Shown here in pieces: positions 26,221 to 34,977 of a DNA stretch of 64,000 bases (its first letter is position 1; every line of letters starts with the position of its first letter). The stretch spans positions 1,364,001 to 1,428,000 of the forward strand of contig CAWCZF010000006.1 of the NCBI GenBank assembly GCA_963799975.1, written 5' to 3'. The notes under the pieces are model-generated. The model saw only the letters and a list, made by a program, of their open reading frames with translations, ran no database searches and was not told the origin of the DNA. The position numbers and the translations under genes are program-made. The stretch is from Actinoallomurus sp963799975. Lineage in GTDB: Bacteria > Actinomycetota > Actinomycetes > Streptosporangiales > Streptosporangiaceae.

Positions 26221-26327
26221 ATCAGGCGATACGCGACCCTCTGGGCGAATCCGGTTAGTCGGACGTCCTACTATTTTCCTGAGACCTCTCCTCAGCGTCG
26301 AGGAGCGGCAGGGAAGGCGGGTGGACG

Positions 26328-27491
26328 ATGATCCGAGTGGAGCCGACCGTTGACCGCGAGCTGCCGACGCCGGAGGCGCGCGACCTCCTCGGCCTGACCG
26401 GCGATCTGGTCGCGGCCGAACTCGCGCCGCGCGCCTCCGCCGACGAGGAGGCCGGCCGGTTCCCCCGCGAGGTCTTCCGCACGCTGGGCCGCGCCGGGCT
26501 GCTCGGCCTGCCCTACCCCGAGGAGTACGGCGGCGGCGGCCAGCCGTACGAGGTCTACCTCCAGGTGGTGGAGGAGCTCGCGGCCGGCTGGCTCTCGGTC
26601 GGGCTGGGCGTGAGCGTGCACACCCTCGCCTGCTTCCCCATCGCCGCGTACGGCTCCGCGGAGCAGCGGGAGCGCTGGCTGCCGCGGCTGGTCGGCGGCG
26701 AGACGCTCGGCGCGTACTGCCTGTCCGAGCCCCAGTCGGGCTCGGACGCGGCCGCGATGACCACGCGGGCCGACCGCGACGGCGGTGCGTACTCCCTGCG
26801 CGGCACCAAGGCGTGGATCACCCACGGCGGCCAGGCCGACTTCTACACCGTCTTCGCGCGCACCTCCGCCGACCGCCGCCGCGGCGTGTCCTGCCTGCAC
26901 GTCCCCGCCGACACGACGGGCCTGCACCCGGCGGCGCCGGAGAAGAAGATGGGCCTGCGCTCCTCGCCCACCGCGCAGCTCTCACTCGACGACGCGCGCG
27001 TGCCCGCGCGGAACCTGATCGGCGAGGAGGGCCAGGGGTTCTCGATCGCGCTGTCGGCCCTGGACGGCGGACGCCTGGGCATCGCGGCCTGCGCGGTCGG
27101 CGTCGCGCGCGCGGCGCTCGAGACGGCCGTCGCGTACGCGCGCGAGCGCCGTCAGTTCGGCAAGCCCATCGGCGAGTTCCAGGGGCTCCAGTTCATGCTC
27201 GCCGACATGGCCACCGGCGTGGAGGCGGCCCGCTCGCTGTACCTGACCGCCGCGCGGCGGCGCGACGCCGGGCTGGAGTACGGGACGCACGCAGCCATGG
27301 CCAAGCTCTTCGCCACCGACACCGCGATGCGAGTGACCACCGATGCCGTCCAGGTGCTCGGGGGCTACGGATACGTGAGTGACTTCCCGGCGGAACGCTA
27401 TATGCGGGAGGCGAAAGTGCTCCAGATCGTCGAAGGGACGAATCAGGTCCAGCGCATCGTCATAGGCCGAGGGTTGACACGCCCAAGATAA
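26328..27491 (+). CDS. acyl-CoA dehydrogenase
   Basis: A 387-residue flavoprotein of the acyl-CoA dehydrogenase family, oxidising acyl-CoA to enoyl-CoA with electrons passed to ETF. YCLSEPQSGSDAAAMTT and KAWITHGGQAD are the FAD/substrate loops, and the catalytic glutamate is in LQIVEGTNQVQR near the C-terminus. The chain-length preference cannot be read from sequence. GGAAGGCGGG precedes ATG 26328. The TTGACA promoter box of the next operon lies inside its 3' end. Confidence 0.9.
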   Translation: MIRVEPTVDRELPTPEARDLLGLTGDLVAAELAPRASADEEAGRFPREVFRTLGRAGLLGLPYPEEYGGGGQPYEVYLQVVEELAAGWLSVGLGVSVHTLACFPIAAYGSAEQRERWLPRLVGGETLGAYCLSEPQSGSDAAAMTTRADRDGGAYSLRGTKAWITHGGQADFYTVFARTSADRRRGVSCLHVPADTTGLHPAAPEKKMGLRSSPTAQLSLDDARVPARNLIGEEGQGFSIALSALDGGRLGIAACAVGVARAALETAVAYARERRQFGKPIGEFQGLQFMLADMATGVEAARSLYLTAARRRDAGLEYGTHAAMAKLFATDTAMRVTTDAVQVLGGYGYVSDFPAERYMREAKVLQIVEGTNQVQRIVIGRGLTRPR

Positions 27492-27516
27492 CGATCTCTT
27501 TACGAAGAGCGCTCTC
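27474..27516 (+). promoter_or_regulatory. promoter and LacI-type operator of the sugar ABC operon
   Basis: TTGACA at 27474-27479 is a full -35 match with a weak -10 about 17-18 bases later. Directly downstream, AGAGCGCTCT (27507-27516) is a perfect palindrome with the central CG typical of LacI-family operators; the cellobiose regulator CebR of Streptomyces uses a GAGCGCTC core. No LacI-family gene is in the window. Confidence 0.55.
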
Positions 27517-27609
27517 CGACAGGAAATCTTGCGACCCCAGCAAAGGGGGAGTAGGACTCTGCCCACGCGTTTGTTGCAGACGTGCTGGTCATATCCATGA
27601 GGAGGCGCG

Positions 27610-28986
27610 GTGGCCGAGGTCGTCCTGGCCCGAGTCGGCAAGGTCTACCCCGATGGCACACGTGCCGTCGGTGATCTGAATCTGAAAATCGTGGACGGAG
27701 AGTTCCTCGTACTCGTGGGACCGTCCGGGTGCGGCAAGACCACGGCGCTGCGGATGGTCGCCGGGCTCGAGGACATCTCCGAGGGCACCGTGAGCGTCGG
27801 CGGCAAGGTGGTCAACCGGGTGCCCTCGCGTGACCGCGACGTCGCGATGGTCTTCCAGAGCTACGCCCTCTACCCGCACCTGTCGGTCCGCCAGAACATC
27901 GGTTTCGGGCTCACGCTGCGCAAGCTGCCGAAGGCCGAGATCCGCAAGCGGGTCGACGAGGCCGCGCAGACGCTGGGCCTGGAGGAATACCTCGACCGCA
28001 GGCCGCGCAACCTGTCCGGTGGCCAGCGGCAGCGTGTCGCGATGGGCCGGGCGATCGTCCGCGAGCCGCAGGCGTTCCTGATGGACGAGCCGCTGTCCAA
28101 CCTCGACGCCAAGCTGCGCGTGCAGATGCGCGCGGAGATCGCCCGCATCCAGCGGAACCTCGGCGTCACCACGATCTACGTCACTCACGACCAGACCGAG
28201 GCGATGACCCTCGGCCACCGGGTCGCGGTGATGAAGAAGGGCGAGCTCCAGCAGGTCGCGCCGCCGCAGGAGCTGTACGACCGGCCGGCGAACCTGTTCG
28301 TGGCCGGCTTCATCGGCTCACCGGCGATGAACCTCCTGCGGGGCGACCTCAGCGGCACCGAGGACGACCTGCGGCTGCGGATCGGCGACCAGGAGCTGCG
28401 TGTCGGCTCGGCGGTGCTGGACGAGCGGCCCGCCCTGCGCGACTACGTCGGCCGCTCGGTGGCCGTCGGCATCCGGCCCGAGGACATGGAGGACGCCGCC
28501 CTCAGCCAGGCGGCCGAGGGCACCCGGCTCACCTCCAAGGCGGAGCTGGTCGAGGCGATGGGCTCCGACGTGCTGATCCACTTCGGCATGGAGGCCGCGT
28601 CGGTCGTCACCGACGACACTCGTGAGCTCGCCCGCGACGCCGGCACCGACGTGCTCGGCGACCTCGAGACGCCGCACACCGTCGTCGTGGCGCGCTTCAG
28701 CCCCCGTACGCGGGTGAAGGTCGGCGACACCGTCGAGGTGCACGTCGACACGACGAGGCTGCACTTCTTCGACCTGGACACCAGCGCGTCGATCTGGGAC
28801 TCGCCCGCCGCCGGGGAACCGGCGGCCGAGGCTTCCGCCGAACCCGCGCCCGCCGAACCCGCGGAGCCCGCGCCCACCGAGAACACCACGGTGGACGCGG
28901 TCGCCGGCGGCGAGCCGGGCGTGGACGAGGCGGAGACGAAGACCGGCAACGAAGCCGGTGGCACGGCCAAGGAGGAAGAAAAGTGA
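27610..28986 (+). CDS. sugar ABC transporter ATP-binding protein (MsiK/UgpC type)
   Basis: A 458-residue ATPase. Walker A GPSGCGKT is near residue 38, the Q-loop in MVFQSYALYPH, the signature LSGGQRQR, Walker B FLMDEPLSNLD and the switch His in VTHDQTEAM. A C-terminal OB/TOBE region (about 240-385) marks the carbohydrate-importer subclass, and an unusual acidic Ala/Pro/Glu tail of about 60 residues ends the protein. GAGGAGG precedes GTG 27610. It heads the operon with a binding protein and two permeases. Streptomyces MsiK serves several sugar importers, so it may also energise the csn-type system at 41-47 kb, which lacks its own ATPase. Confidence 0.92.
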   Translation: MAEVVLARVGKVYPDGTRAVGDLNLKIVDGEFLVLVGPSGCGKTTALRMVAGLEDISEGTVSVGGKVVNRVPSRDRDVAMVFQSYALYPHLSVRQNIGFGLTLRKLPKAEIRKRVDEAAQTLGLEEYLDRRPRNLSGGQRQRVAMGRAIVREPQAFLMDEPLSNLDAKLRVQMRAEIARIQRNLGVTTIYVTHDQTEAMTLGHRVAVMKKGELQQVAPPQELYDRPANLFVAGFIGSPAMNLLRGDLSGTEDDLRLRIGDQELRVGSAVLDERPALRDYVGRSVAVGIRPEDMEDAALSQAAEGTRLTSKAELVEAMGSDVLIHFGMEAASVVTDDTRELARDAGTDVLGDLETPHTVVVARFSPRTRVKVGDTVEVHVDTTRLHFFDLDTSASIWDSPAAGEPAAEASAEPAPAEPAEPAPTENTTVDAVAGGEPGVDEAETKTGNEAGGTAKEEEK

Positions 28987-30312
28987 GAACGAACATACGG
29001 TGGACCGCTGCCGCGGCCGCCGCGGCCGCCGCGGGGATGCTGGTCGCCGCGTCGGCGTGCAGCAGCAGCGACTCCAAGTCTGGTTCGAGTTCGAGTCCTG
29101 GTGCGCAGGCGTTGAAGGGCGTCACGATCGAGGTGGCGGCGAAGTGGACGGGTCCGGAGCAGGCGAACTTCCAGAAGGTGCTGGCGGCCTTCCAGAAGGA
29201 GACGGGTGCGAAGGTCAACTACGCGTCGACGGGTGAGAACACCGACGCTTACCTCGGCCCGCGTCTGCAGGGCGGCTCACCGCCGGACATCGCGATCCTG
29301 CCGCAGCCTGGTCTGGTCGCGCAGTACGCCGGCGAAGGGCCAGTTGAAGCCGCTTTCGGCGGACGTCACGTCGGCGATCGATGCGAACTACACGCCGTAC
29401 TGGAAGAACCTCGGTTCGGTGAACGGGAAGACGTATGGCGTGCTGGTGAAGGCGGCGTACAAGTCGATCATTTGGTACCGGTCGAAGGCGTTCGACGACG
29501 CGGGCGTGCAGCCGCCGACCGACTGGGCGAGCTTTGTGAAGGCGACCCAGACGTTGTCGGATGCGGGTTCGACGCCGTTGAAGCTGGCTGCGGGTTCGGG
29601 TGACTCGTGGACGTTGACGGACTGGTTCGAGAATGTGTACTTGTCGCAGGCTGGTCCGGACATGTACGACAAGTTGACCAAGCACGAGATCAAGTGGACT
29701 GATCCTTCGGTGACGAAGGCGTTGCAGACGCTGGTTCAGGTGTGGGGTAAGTCGGGCAATCTCGCCGGTGGGACTTCGGGTGCGTTGCAGCAGAAGTTCG
29801 ATGGTTCGGTGACGGACACGTTCGGCAAGAACAAGGCCGCCATGGTGTATGGCGGTGACTTCGCCGCCGCGAACATCCAGACGACGTCGGCCAAGGTCGG
29901 CACGGACGCGAAGGTGTTCGCGTTCCCGAAGGCGGGAGCGACGACGCCGGCCGTACTGGGCGGCGACACCGCGGTGGCGATGAAGGACAGCAAGGGTGCG
30001 ATGGCGCTCATGAAGTACCTGGCCTCGCCTGAGGCGGGCACGGTGTGGGCGAAGCCGGGTGGCTACATCTCTCCGGACAAGAACGTCAAGCCGGATGCTT
30101 ACCCGGACGCGCTGACCAAGCAGTTCGTCGCGCAGATGCAGGCCGCGGGCGACGCGGCCCGCTACGACATGTCCGACCAGACGCCGGCGGCGTTCGGCGG
30201 CACGCCTGGTAAGGGTGAGTGGGAGGACCTGCGTTCGCTGGTGAAGAACCCGGGTGACATCAAGGGCGTTCAGGCGAAGCTGGAGTCCGACGCGGCCAAG
30301 GCATACAAGTAG
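28983..30312 (+). CDS. sugar ABC transporter substrate-binding lipoprotein (frameshifted)
   Basis: A family 1 extracellular sugar-binding lipoprotein of about 442 residues when repaired. The signal peptide has an unusual run of nine alanines and a lipobox SACSSS. The N-terminal part runs in frame from ATG 28983 to about 29340 (PGLVAQYAGEG), and the rest continues in another frame (QLKPLSADVTSAID onward) to 30312. One extra C in GGGCCAG near 29341 explains the break. All other parts are intact, so a sequence error or very recent mutation is likely. Alpha-glucoside-type binding proteins are the nearest family I recognise. Confidence 0.8.
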
Positions 30313-30321
30313 GCCACGGGA

Positions 30322-31692
30322 ATGACAGCGATCACCGAAGAGATGGCCTCGCCGCAAGACGGCGGCGAGGCCGGGGATCCCTCCGGACTGGCGGATCGGG
30401 GTCCGGTCGTCTGGGCCCCCCCTCGTGGCTGGCGCTGGGGTTTCTGCTCCCGCGCCCTGTTGCTGCTGGGCGCCCTGGTTGTTTATCCGATTGTGTATAC
30501 GGCTATCCGGAGTTTCTTTGATGCTTCGGGTAAGAAGATGGTGGGGCTGGATAACTACACCTCCATTTTCACTGATCATGATGCGCTGACGTCGTTGCAG
30601 AACACCGCGATCTGGGTGGTGGTCGCGCCGACGGTGGTGACCATTCTTGGGTTGTTGTTCGCGGTTTTGACCGAGCGTGTGCGGTGGTCGGTTGCGTTCA
30701 AGATGGTCGTGTTCATGCCGATGGCGGTTTCGTTTCTGGCGTCGGGGGTGATCTTCCGGCTGGTGTATGAGGCGGATCCGTCGATGGGTGTGGCGAACGC
30801 TGTGGTGACGTCGGTGCATGACACCTTCGATGGTGGTTCGCGGTATCCGGGCGCGTCGGCGCGTGAGGGTGACAAGGGCCCGGATGTGGCGCAGGCGGGC
30901 GGTGTCGCGTCCCGGGCGCAGGTGCGGCCGGGGCAGACGGCGTTGTTGCCGCTGGTGGGGGTCAAGCCGGAGAACCTGCCGAAGACGGTCACCCCGGCCA
31001 AGGCCCCCGCGGCCGCGGCGGGGGGGATTTCGGGGTTGGTGTGGTTCGATTTCACCAAGGGCGGCGGGGGGACGTTGAACTCCCCGGACGCGACCGAGGC
31101 GGGTCTGGGCGGGATGAAGGTCCAGGCTGTTTCCGCCACCGGCAAAGTCGTGGGTTCGGCCACCACGGGTAAGGACGGGTCGTTTGTGATCAGGAAGGTC
31201 CCGGCCGGTTCTTACACGCTGAAGTTGCCGAAGCAGAATTTCACGGCGGCTTTCGGCGGGGTGAACTGGCTGGGGTCGGCGTTGATCACTCCGGCGATCA
31301 TCGCGTCGTATCTGTGGGTGTGGGCCGGGTTCGCGATGGTGTTGATCGCGGCGGGTCTGGCGGCGATCCCGCGGGACGCGTTGGAGGCCGCCCGGGTGGA
31401 TGGGGCGACCGAATGGCAGGTGTTCCGGCGGGTGACGATTCCTCTGTTGGCGCCGGTGCTGACGGTGGTGTTCGTGACGTTGCTGATCTATGCGCTGAAG
31501 GTGTTCGATCTGGTGTTCATCATCGGTGGTGGTGATCCGAACGCGTCGGTGCTGGCGGTGCAGATGTGGACGGATTCGTTTGGCGGCGGTAACGATCAGG
31601 GTGCGGGTTCGGCGGTGGCGATCATGCTGTTCCTGCTGGTGGTTCCGGCGATGTTGTTCAATCTGCGGCGTTTTCGACAGGAGAGCCGATGA
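30322..31692 (+). CDS. sugar ABC transporter permease with a large inserted extracytoplasmic domain
   Basis: A 456-residue MalF-like permease. Membrane helices 1-3 occupy about 45-150 and the last three about 310-450, with the EAA loop AAGLAAIPRDALEAARVDGA. Between them lie about 150 extra residues (about 160-310). These include GISGLVWFD...GLGGMKVQAVSATGK...DGSFVIRKVPAGSYTLKLP, a pattern of SdrD/Cna-B or carboxypeptidase-regulatory-like beta sandwiches. The insert sits where E. coli MalF has its periplasmic P2 loop. The gene overlaps the next permease (ATGA). Confidence 0.85.
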   Translation: MTAITEEMASPQDGGEAGDPSGLADRGPVVWAPPRGWRWGFCSRALLLLGALVVYPIVYTAIRSFFDASGKKMVGLDNYTSIFTDHDALTSLQNTAIWVVVAPTVVTILGLLFAVLTERVRWSVAFKMVVFMPMAVSFLASGVIFRLVYEADPSMGVANAVVTSVHDTFDGGSRYPGASAREGDKGPDVAQAGGVASRAQVRPGQTALLPLVGVKPENLPKTVTPAKAPAAAAGGISGLVWFDFTKGGGGTLNSPDATEAGLGGMKVQAVSATGKVVGSATTGKDGSFVIRKVPAGSYTLKLPKQNFTAAFGGVNWLGSALITPAIIASYLWVWAGFAMVLIAAGLAAIPRDALEAARVDGATEWQVFRRVTIPLLAPVLTVVFVTLLIYALKVFDLVFIIGGGDPNASVLAVQMWTDSFGGGNDQGAGSAVAIMLFLLVVPAMLFNLRRFRQESR

Positions 31693-32612
31693 GTACCGAC
31701 ACCGCGGCCGCCCCGCCGGCCGCCGCAGCACCCGATCGGGGTACGTTGTCCGGCGCGCCGCGGCGGAGTGTGGCTTCGCGGATCGTCTCCCGGGTGGGGG
31801 GCGGGCTGGTTCAGGTGGTGCTGCTGGTGGTGGCGGTGATCTGGCTGGTGCCGACGCTGGGGTTGTTCGTGGCCTCGCTGCGGTCTCAGCAGGATGACAA
31901 CTCTTCGGGCTGGTGGCATATCTTCTCGGCCCCCTCCCAGCTGACGTTCCACGCGTACTCGAATCTGCTGGGCAAGCCTGATTTCGTGGACGCGTTCTGG
32001 AACACGGTGATGATCGCGGTGCCGGCGACGTTGCTGGTGGTGGCGATCTCCTCGCTGGCGGGGTATGCGTTCGCGTGGCTGGAGTTCCCGGGCCGGGATT
32101 GGTTGTTCCTGATCGTGGTGGCGCTGCTGGTGGTGCCGGTGCAGGTCGGGCTGATCCCGGTGTCGAAGCTGTACGGGGCGCTGGGTGTGTTCGGGTCGAT
32201 TCCGAGTGTGGTGGCGTTCCATGTGGCGTTCGGGCTGCCGTTCGCGATCTTCCTGCTGAGGAACTTCTTCGCGGGGATCCCGCGGGACCTGCTGGAGGCC
32301 GCGCGGATGGACGGGGGGAAGGAATGGACGATCTTCATCAAGGTCATCTTCCCCCTGGGCGGTCCGGCGATCGCGTCGCTGGCGATCTTCCAGTTCCTGT
32401 GGGTGTGGAACGACATGCTGGTCTCGCTGGTGTTCGCCAACACCGGTTCCCAGCCGATGACCAAGTGGCTGCAGTCCCAGATGCGGCAGTTCACCGGCAA
32501 CATCGACATCCTCGCCCCCGGCGCGTTCCTGTCGTTGATCGTCCCGCTGGTCGTCTTCTTCGCCTTCCAACGCTACTTCGTCCAAGGCGTCCTCGCCGGA
32601 TCCGTCAAATAG
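31689..32612 (+). CDS. sugar ABC transporter permease (MalG type)
   Basis: A 307-residue permease with six membrane helices. The EAA loop FFAGIPRDLLEAARMDGGKEW contacts the ATPase. It starts with ATG 31689 overlapping the stop of the MalF-like permease. A Pro/Ala-rich, cytoplasmic N-terminal extension of about 25 residues precedes the first helix. A hairpin terminator follows nine bases after its stop. Confidence 0.92.
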   Translation: MSTDTAAAPPAAAAPDRGTLSGAPRRSVASRIVSRVGGGLVQVVLLVVAVIWLVPTLGLFVASLRSQQDDNSSGWWHIFSAPSQLTFHAYSNLLGKPDFVDAFWNTVMIAVPATLLVVAISSLAGYAFAWLEFPGRDWLFLIVVALLVVPVQVGLIPVSKLYGALGVFGSIPSVVAFHVAFGLPFAIFLLRNFFAGIPRDLLEAARMDGGKEWTIFIKVIFPLGGPAIASLAIFQFLWVWNDMLVSLVFANTGSQPMTKWLQSQMRQFTGNIDILAPGAFLSLIVPLVVFFAFQRYFVQGVLAGSVK

Positions 32613-32620
32613 CGGTCAGA

Positions 32621-32653
32621 GCCGGAATACCGGTCCTTGACCGGTGTTCCGGC
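32621..32653 (+). terminator. terminator hairpin of the sugar ABC operon
   Basis: GCCGGAATACCGGT (32621-32634) pairs with ACCGGTGTTCCGGC (32640-32653) around a five-base loop, with a single G-T pair. It lies directly after the last permease gene. Confidence 0.8.
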
Positions 32654-32685
32654 TTCCGGCCGTGCATCACGGTAGGTTCTGAGAT

Positions 32686-33126
32686 GTGGAGGACATCGAC
32701 CGGCAGATCGTCGCCCTGCTCGCGGGAGAGGGCCGCATGAGCTTCACCGACCTCGCGCGCGAGACGGGCCTGTCCGTCTCGGCCGTTCACCAGCGCGTAC
32801 GCCGGCTGCAAAAGCGCGGCGTCATCCGCGGCTACGCGGCGATCCTGGACCATCAGGCGGTCGGCCTGCCGCTCACCGCGTTCGTCTCGATCAAGCCGAT
32901 CGACCCTTCTGCCCCCGACGACGCGCCGGACAAGCTCGCCCACCTCGACGAGATCGAGGCGTGCCACTCGGTGGCCGGCGAGGAAAGCTACATCCTGAAG
33001 GTCCGGGTGAGCTCCCCGTTCGCGCTGGAGGAGCTGTTGCAGCAGATCCGCGCGGCAGCAGGCGTCTCCACCCGTACGACGGTCGTGCTGAGCACCCCGT
33101 ACGAAGGCCGCCCGCCGCGCCTTTGA
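32686..33126 (+). CDS. Lrp/AsnC family transcriptional regulator
   Basis: A 146-residue regulator: N-terminal helix-turn-helix (EDIDRQIVALLAGEGRMSFTDLARETGLSVSAVHQRVRRL) and a C-terminal RAM/AsnC ligand-binding domain with HSVAGEESYILKVRV. Such proteins sense amino acids. GTG 32686 follows TAGGTT (32673-32678) by seven bases without a Shine-Dalgarno, so the mRNA is probably leaderless. Its target is not apparent; it is not part of the sugar operon, which ends with a terminator. Confidence 0.88.
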   Translation: MEDIDRQIVALLAGEGRMSFTDLARETGLSVSAVHQRVRRLQKRGVIRGYAAILDHQAVGLPLTAFVSIKPIDPSAPDDAPDKLAHLDEIEACHSVAGEESYILKVRVSSPFALEELLQQIRAAAGVSTRTTVVLSTPYEGRPPRL

Positions 33127-33278
33127 GCAGGTCGCGCACGGTGCTCCTTTGCGAAGGATCCACCGTGATGGCACAGACTCGCCATAAGCCTTCCGCGCCG
33201 GTGCGATGCGCAGGGCATAGCGATTCCTTTAGCAAGTAGTCGTCGCGTTCCCGCCTGGCGGTCGCGAAGGTGTACCGC
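33127..33278. other. short intergenic stretch before the small repeat ORF
   Basis: No gene is seen. It contains GCGAAGG at 33264-33270, a usable Shine-Dalgarno for ATG 33279. Confidence 0.35.
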
Positions 33279-33485
33279 ATGTCTTCGCGGATGCACCGGG
33301 GTGTGGCCTCGGGTTCAGGTGATTGGCTGCTGATGTTCCTGCAGGCGAGGGACTCCCCACCTCGCCGCCGGTACGGGATCGCGACCGGCCCGGGAGAGTG
33401 GCTGCTGGTCTTCCTCGATGCCGCGAGGCCGCCGGGCCGTTTCGTCGGCGCCGGTCTGGAGCCGGTACGGGCAAGGGGAGCGTAG
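33279..33485 (+). CDS. small ORF with an internal 25-residue repeat
   Basis: A 68-residue candidate protein. Two copies of a 25-residue unit can be aligned: GVASGSGDWLLMFLQARDSP and GIATGPGEWLLVFLDAARPP. The differences are mostly conservative (S/T, D/E, M/V), which suggests selection on the protein. ATG 33279 has GCGAAGG eight bases upstream. The stop TAG (33483-33485) overlaps the GTG start of the next gene (TAGTG), suggesting translational coupling. I do not recognise the family; it may also be a leader peptide. Confidence 0.45.
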   Translation: MSSRMHRGVASGSGDWLLMFLQARDSPPRRRYGIATGPGEWLLVFLDAARPPGRFVGAGLEPVRARGA

Positions 33486-34255
33486 TGGTCATCAGGATGT
33501 TGTTCGCCGCAATGCTCGGCGCGGTGATCGGGGGCGCCGAACTCGTCGGGCGCTATCAGGACAAACCAGCCTCGGCGGTGTTCTCGCCGTCGGGGCTGCT
33601 CTACATCGCGGTCAACGCCTCCGCCTCCACGGCGGCGCTGATCGCGGCCGAGGCGATGGGCTGGGGCTTCGCGCTGCCAGACGGCGCCCCGGCGGTCGGC
33701 GCGTCGGTGGCCCAGGTGATGGCCGCCGCGGTGGGCTCGGCCGCGATCTTCCGTTCCTCGTTCATGATCGCGCAGGACAAGGGCGTGAGCATCGGGCCGA
33801 TCCTGCTGCTGTCCGGCCTGCTCAAGATCGTCGATGCCGCGATGGACCGTAAGCGCGCGCTCAGCCGGCTGTCCACCAACGACCTGGCCGGGCTCTCCTT
33901 CACGGGCGACCACGCGGCGCTGGCCGAGTTGTGCAGCCACGCCATCCGGCGCTATGAGCTGTCCGAGGCGCAGCGGCTCGGCGAACTGGCCGCCGACCTG
34001 CGGTCACGCGACGACCTCACCGACGCGGACAAGCTGGACTGCTTCGGGCTGGAGCTCAGCCGCCTGGTGGGGGAGCGTGCGCTGCGCAAGGCCGCCGACC
34101 GGCTGCGCGACCGGCCCGGCGCGGAGGAGGAGACGGCGGCGCCGGTCGCGGCCGCGGTGGTGGAAGAGGTGGTGCCGGCGGCCGCCGAAGAGGAGACCGA
34201 GTTCGCCTCCCGCCTGGGTGGGAGCAGACGTCTCGCGCGCCGTTCGGAATACTGA
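33485..34255 (+). CDS. conserved membrane protein of unknown function
   Basis: A 256-residue protein. The N-terminal 120 residues are hydrophobic, with about three or four membrane segments (LFAAMLGAVIGGAELVG, LLYIAVNASASTAALIAAEAMG, AQVMAAAVGSAAIF, ILLLSGLLKIV). A cytoplasmic helical region follows (about 115-200) and an acidic Ala/Val/Glu linker (about 210-235) ends in a basic tail. GTG 33485 has AAGGGGAG a few bases upstream and overlaps the preceding small ORF. Function unknown. Confidence 0.65.
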   Translation: MVIRMLFAAMLGAVIGGAELVGRYQDKPASAVFSPSGLLYIAVNASASTAALIAAEAMGWGFALPDGAPAVGASVAQVMAAAVGSAAIFRSSFMIAQDKGVSIGPILLLSGLLKIVDAAMDRKRALSRLSTNDLAGLSFTGDHAALAELCSHAIRRYELSEAQRLGELAADLRSRDDLTDADKLDCFGLELSRLVGERALRKAADRLRDRPGAEEETAAPVAAAVVEEVVPAAAEEETEFASRLGGSRRLARRSEY

Positions 34256-34299
34256 GAGCGTCTGCGCCGCGATCGTCGCGGCGGGCTGGGGAGGCGCTC

Positions 34300-34974
34300 A
34301 TGGCACGACGTGCGGGCAAGGTGGGAGAGATCGCCCAGTCGGTCAAGCCCCGGCTGCGCGGCTGGCTGCACGCCGGCACCTTCCCGGCCGTGCTGGTCGC
34401 CGGCCTGGTCCTGGTCGCCCTCGGGCCGACGCTGCCCGCCCGGCTGGCCGCCGCGGTGTACGCGCTGACCTCGTCGCTGCTGTTCGGCGTCTCGGCCCTC
34501 TACCACCGGGGCCACTGGTCGGATCGGGCCGACGCGGTGCTGCGCCGGTTCGACCACGCGAACATCTACCTGATCATCGCGGGCACCTACACGCCGTTCG
34601 CGCTGCTGGCCCTGCACGGCACCGCGCGTACGGTCGTGCTCGCGGTGATCTGGAGCGGCGCCGGCGCCGGGGTGTTGTTCCGCATCGTGTGGGTGGGCGC
34701 GCCGCGCTGGCTCTACACCGCGCTCTACGTGGGGCTCGGCTGGGTCGCCGCGGCGTTCATGCCGGAGTTGCTGGACGGCGCGGGGGTGACGGCGCTCGTG
34801 CTCGTGTGCGTCGGCGGCCTGCTCTACAGCATCGGCGGCCTGGTGTACGGCCTGCGCCGGCCGGACCCCTCGCCCCTCTGGTTCGGCTTCCACGAGGTGT
34901 TCCACGCGTTCACCGTCGCCGCGTACGTCGCCCAGTACGTCGCGGTGTCGTTCGTGGTCTACCGGGCGGTCTGA
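34300..34974 (+). CDS. hemolysin III / PAQR family membrane protein
   Basis: A 224-residue protein with seven predicted membrane helices. The family motifs are present: SALYHRG and RRFDHANIYLIIAGTYTP near residues 65-100, and the late WFGFHEVFHAFTVAAYVAQY, whose histidines with the earlier His form a metal site in the PAQR fold. The cellular role in bacteria is unsettled. It converges with the TetR gene four bases downstream. Confidence 0.88.
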   Translation: MARRAGKVGEIAQSVKPRLRGWLHAGTFPAVLVAGLVLVALGPTLPARLAAAVYALTSSLLFGVSALYHRGHWSDRADAVLRRFDHANIYLIIAGTYTPFALLALHGTARTVVLAVIWSGAGAGVLFRIVWVGAPRWLYTALYVGLGWVAAAFMPELLDGAGVTALVLVCVGGLLYSIGGLVYGLRRPDPSPLWFGFHEVFHAFTVAAYVAQYVAVSFVVYRAV

Positions 34975-34977
34975 GGC

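Noticed and set aside
29215..31731. 838-residue minus-strand open frame opposite the sugar transport genes
   Set aside because: Antisense shadow rich in Arg and His without any family resemblance.
33270..33500. CRISPR-like reading of the repeats near 33300-33420
   Set aside because: Only two imperfect copies with a 75-base period that stay in frame and vary conservatively at protein level; not an array.
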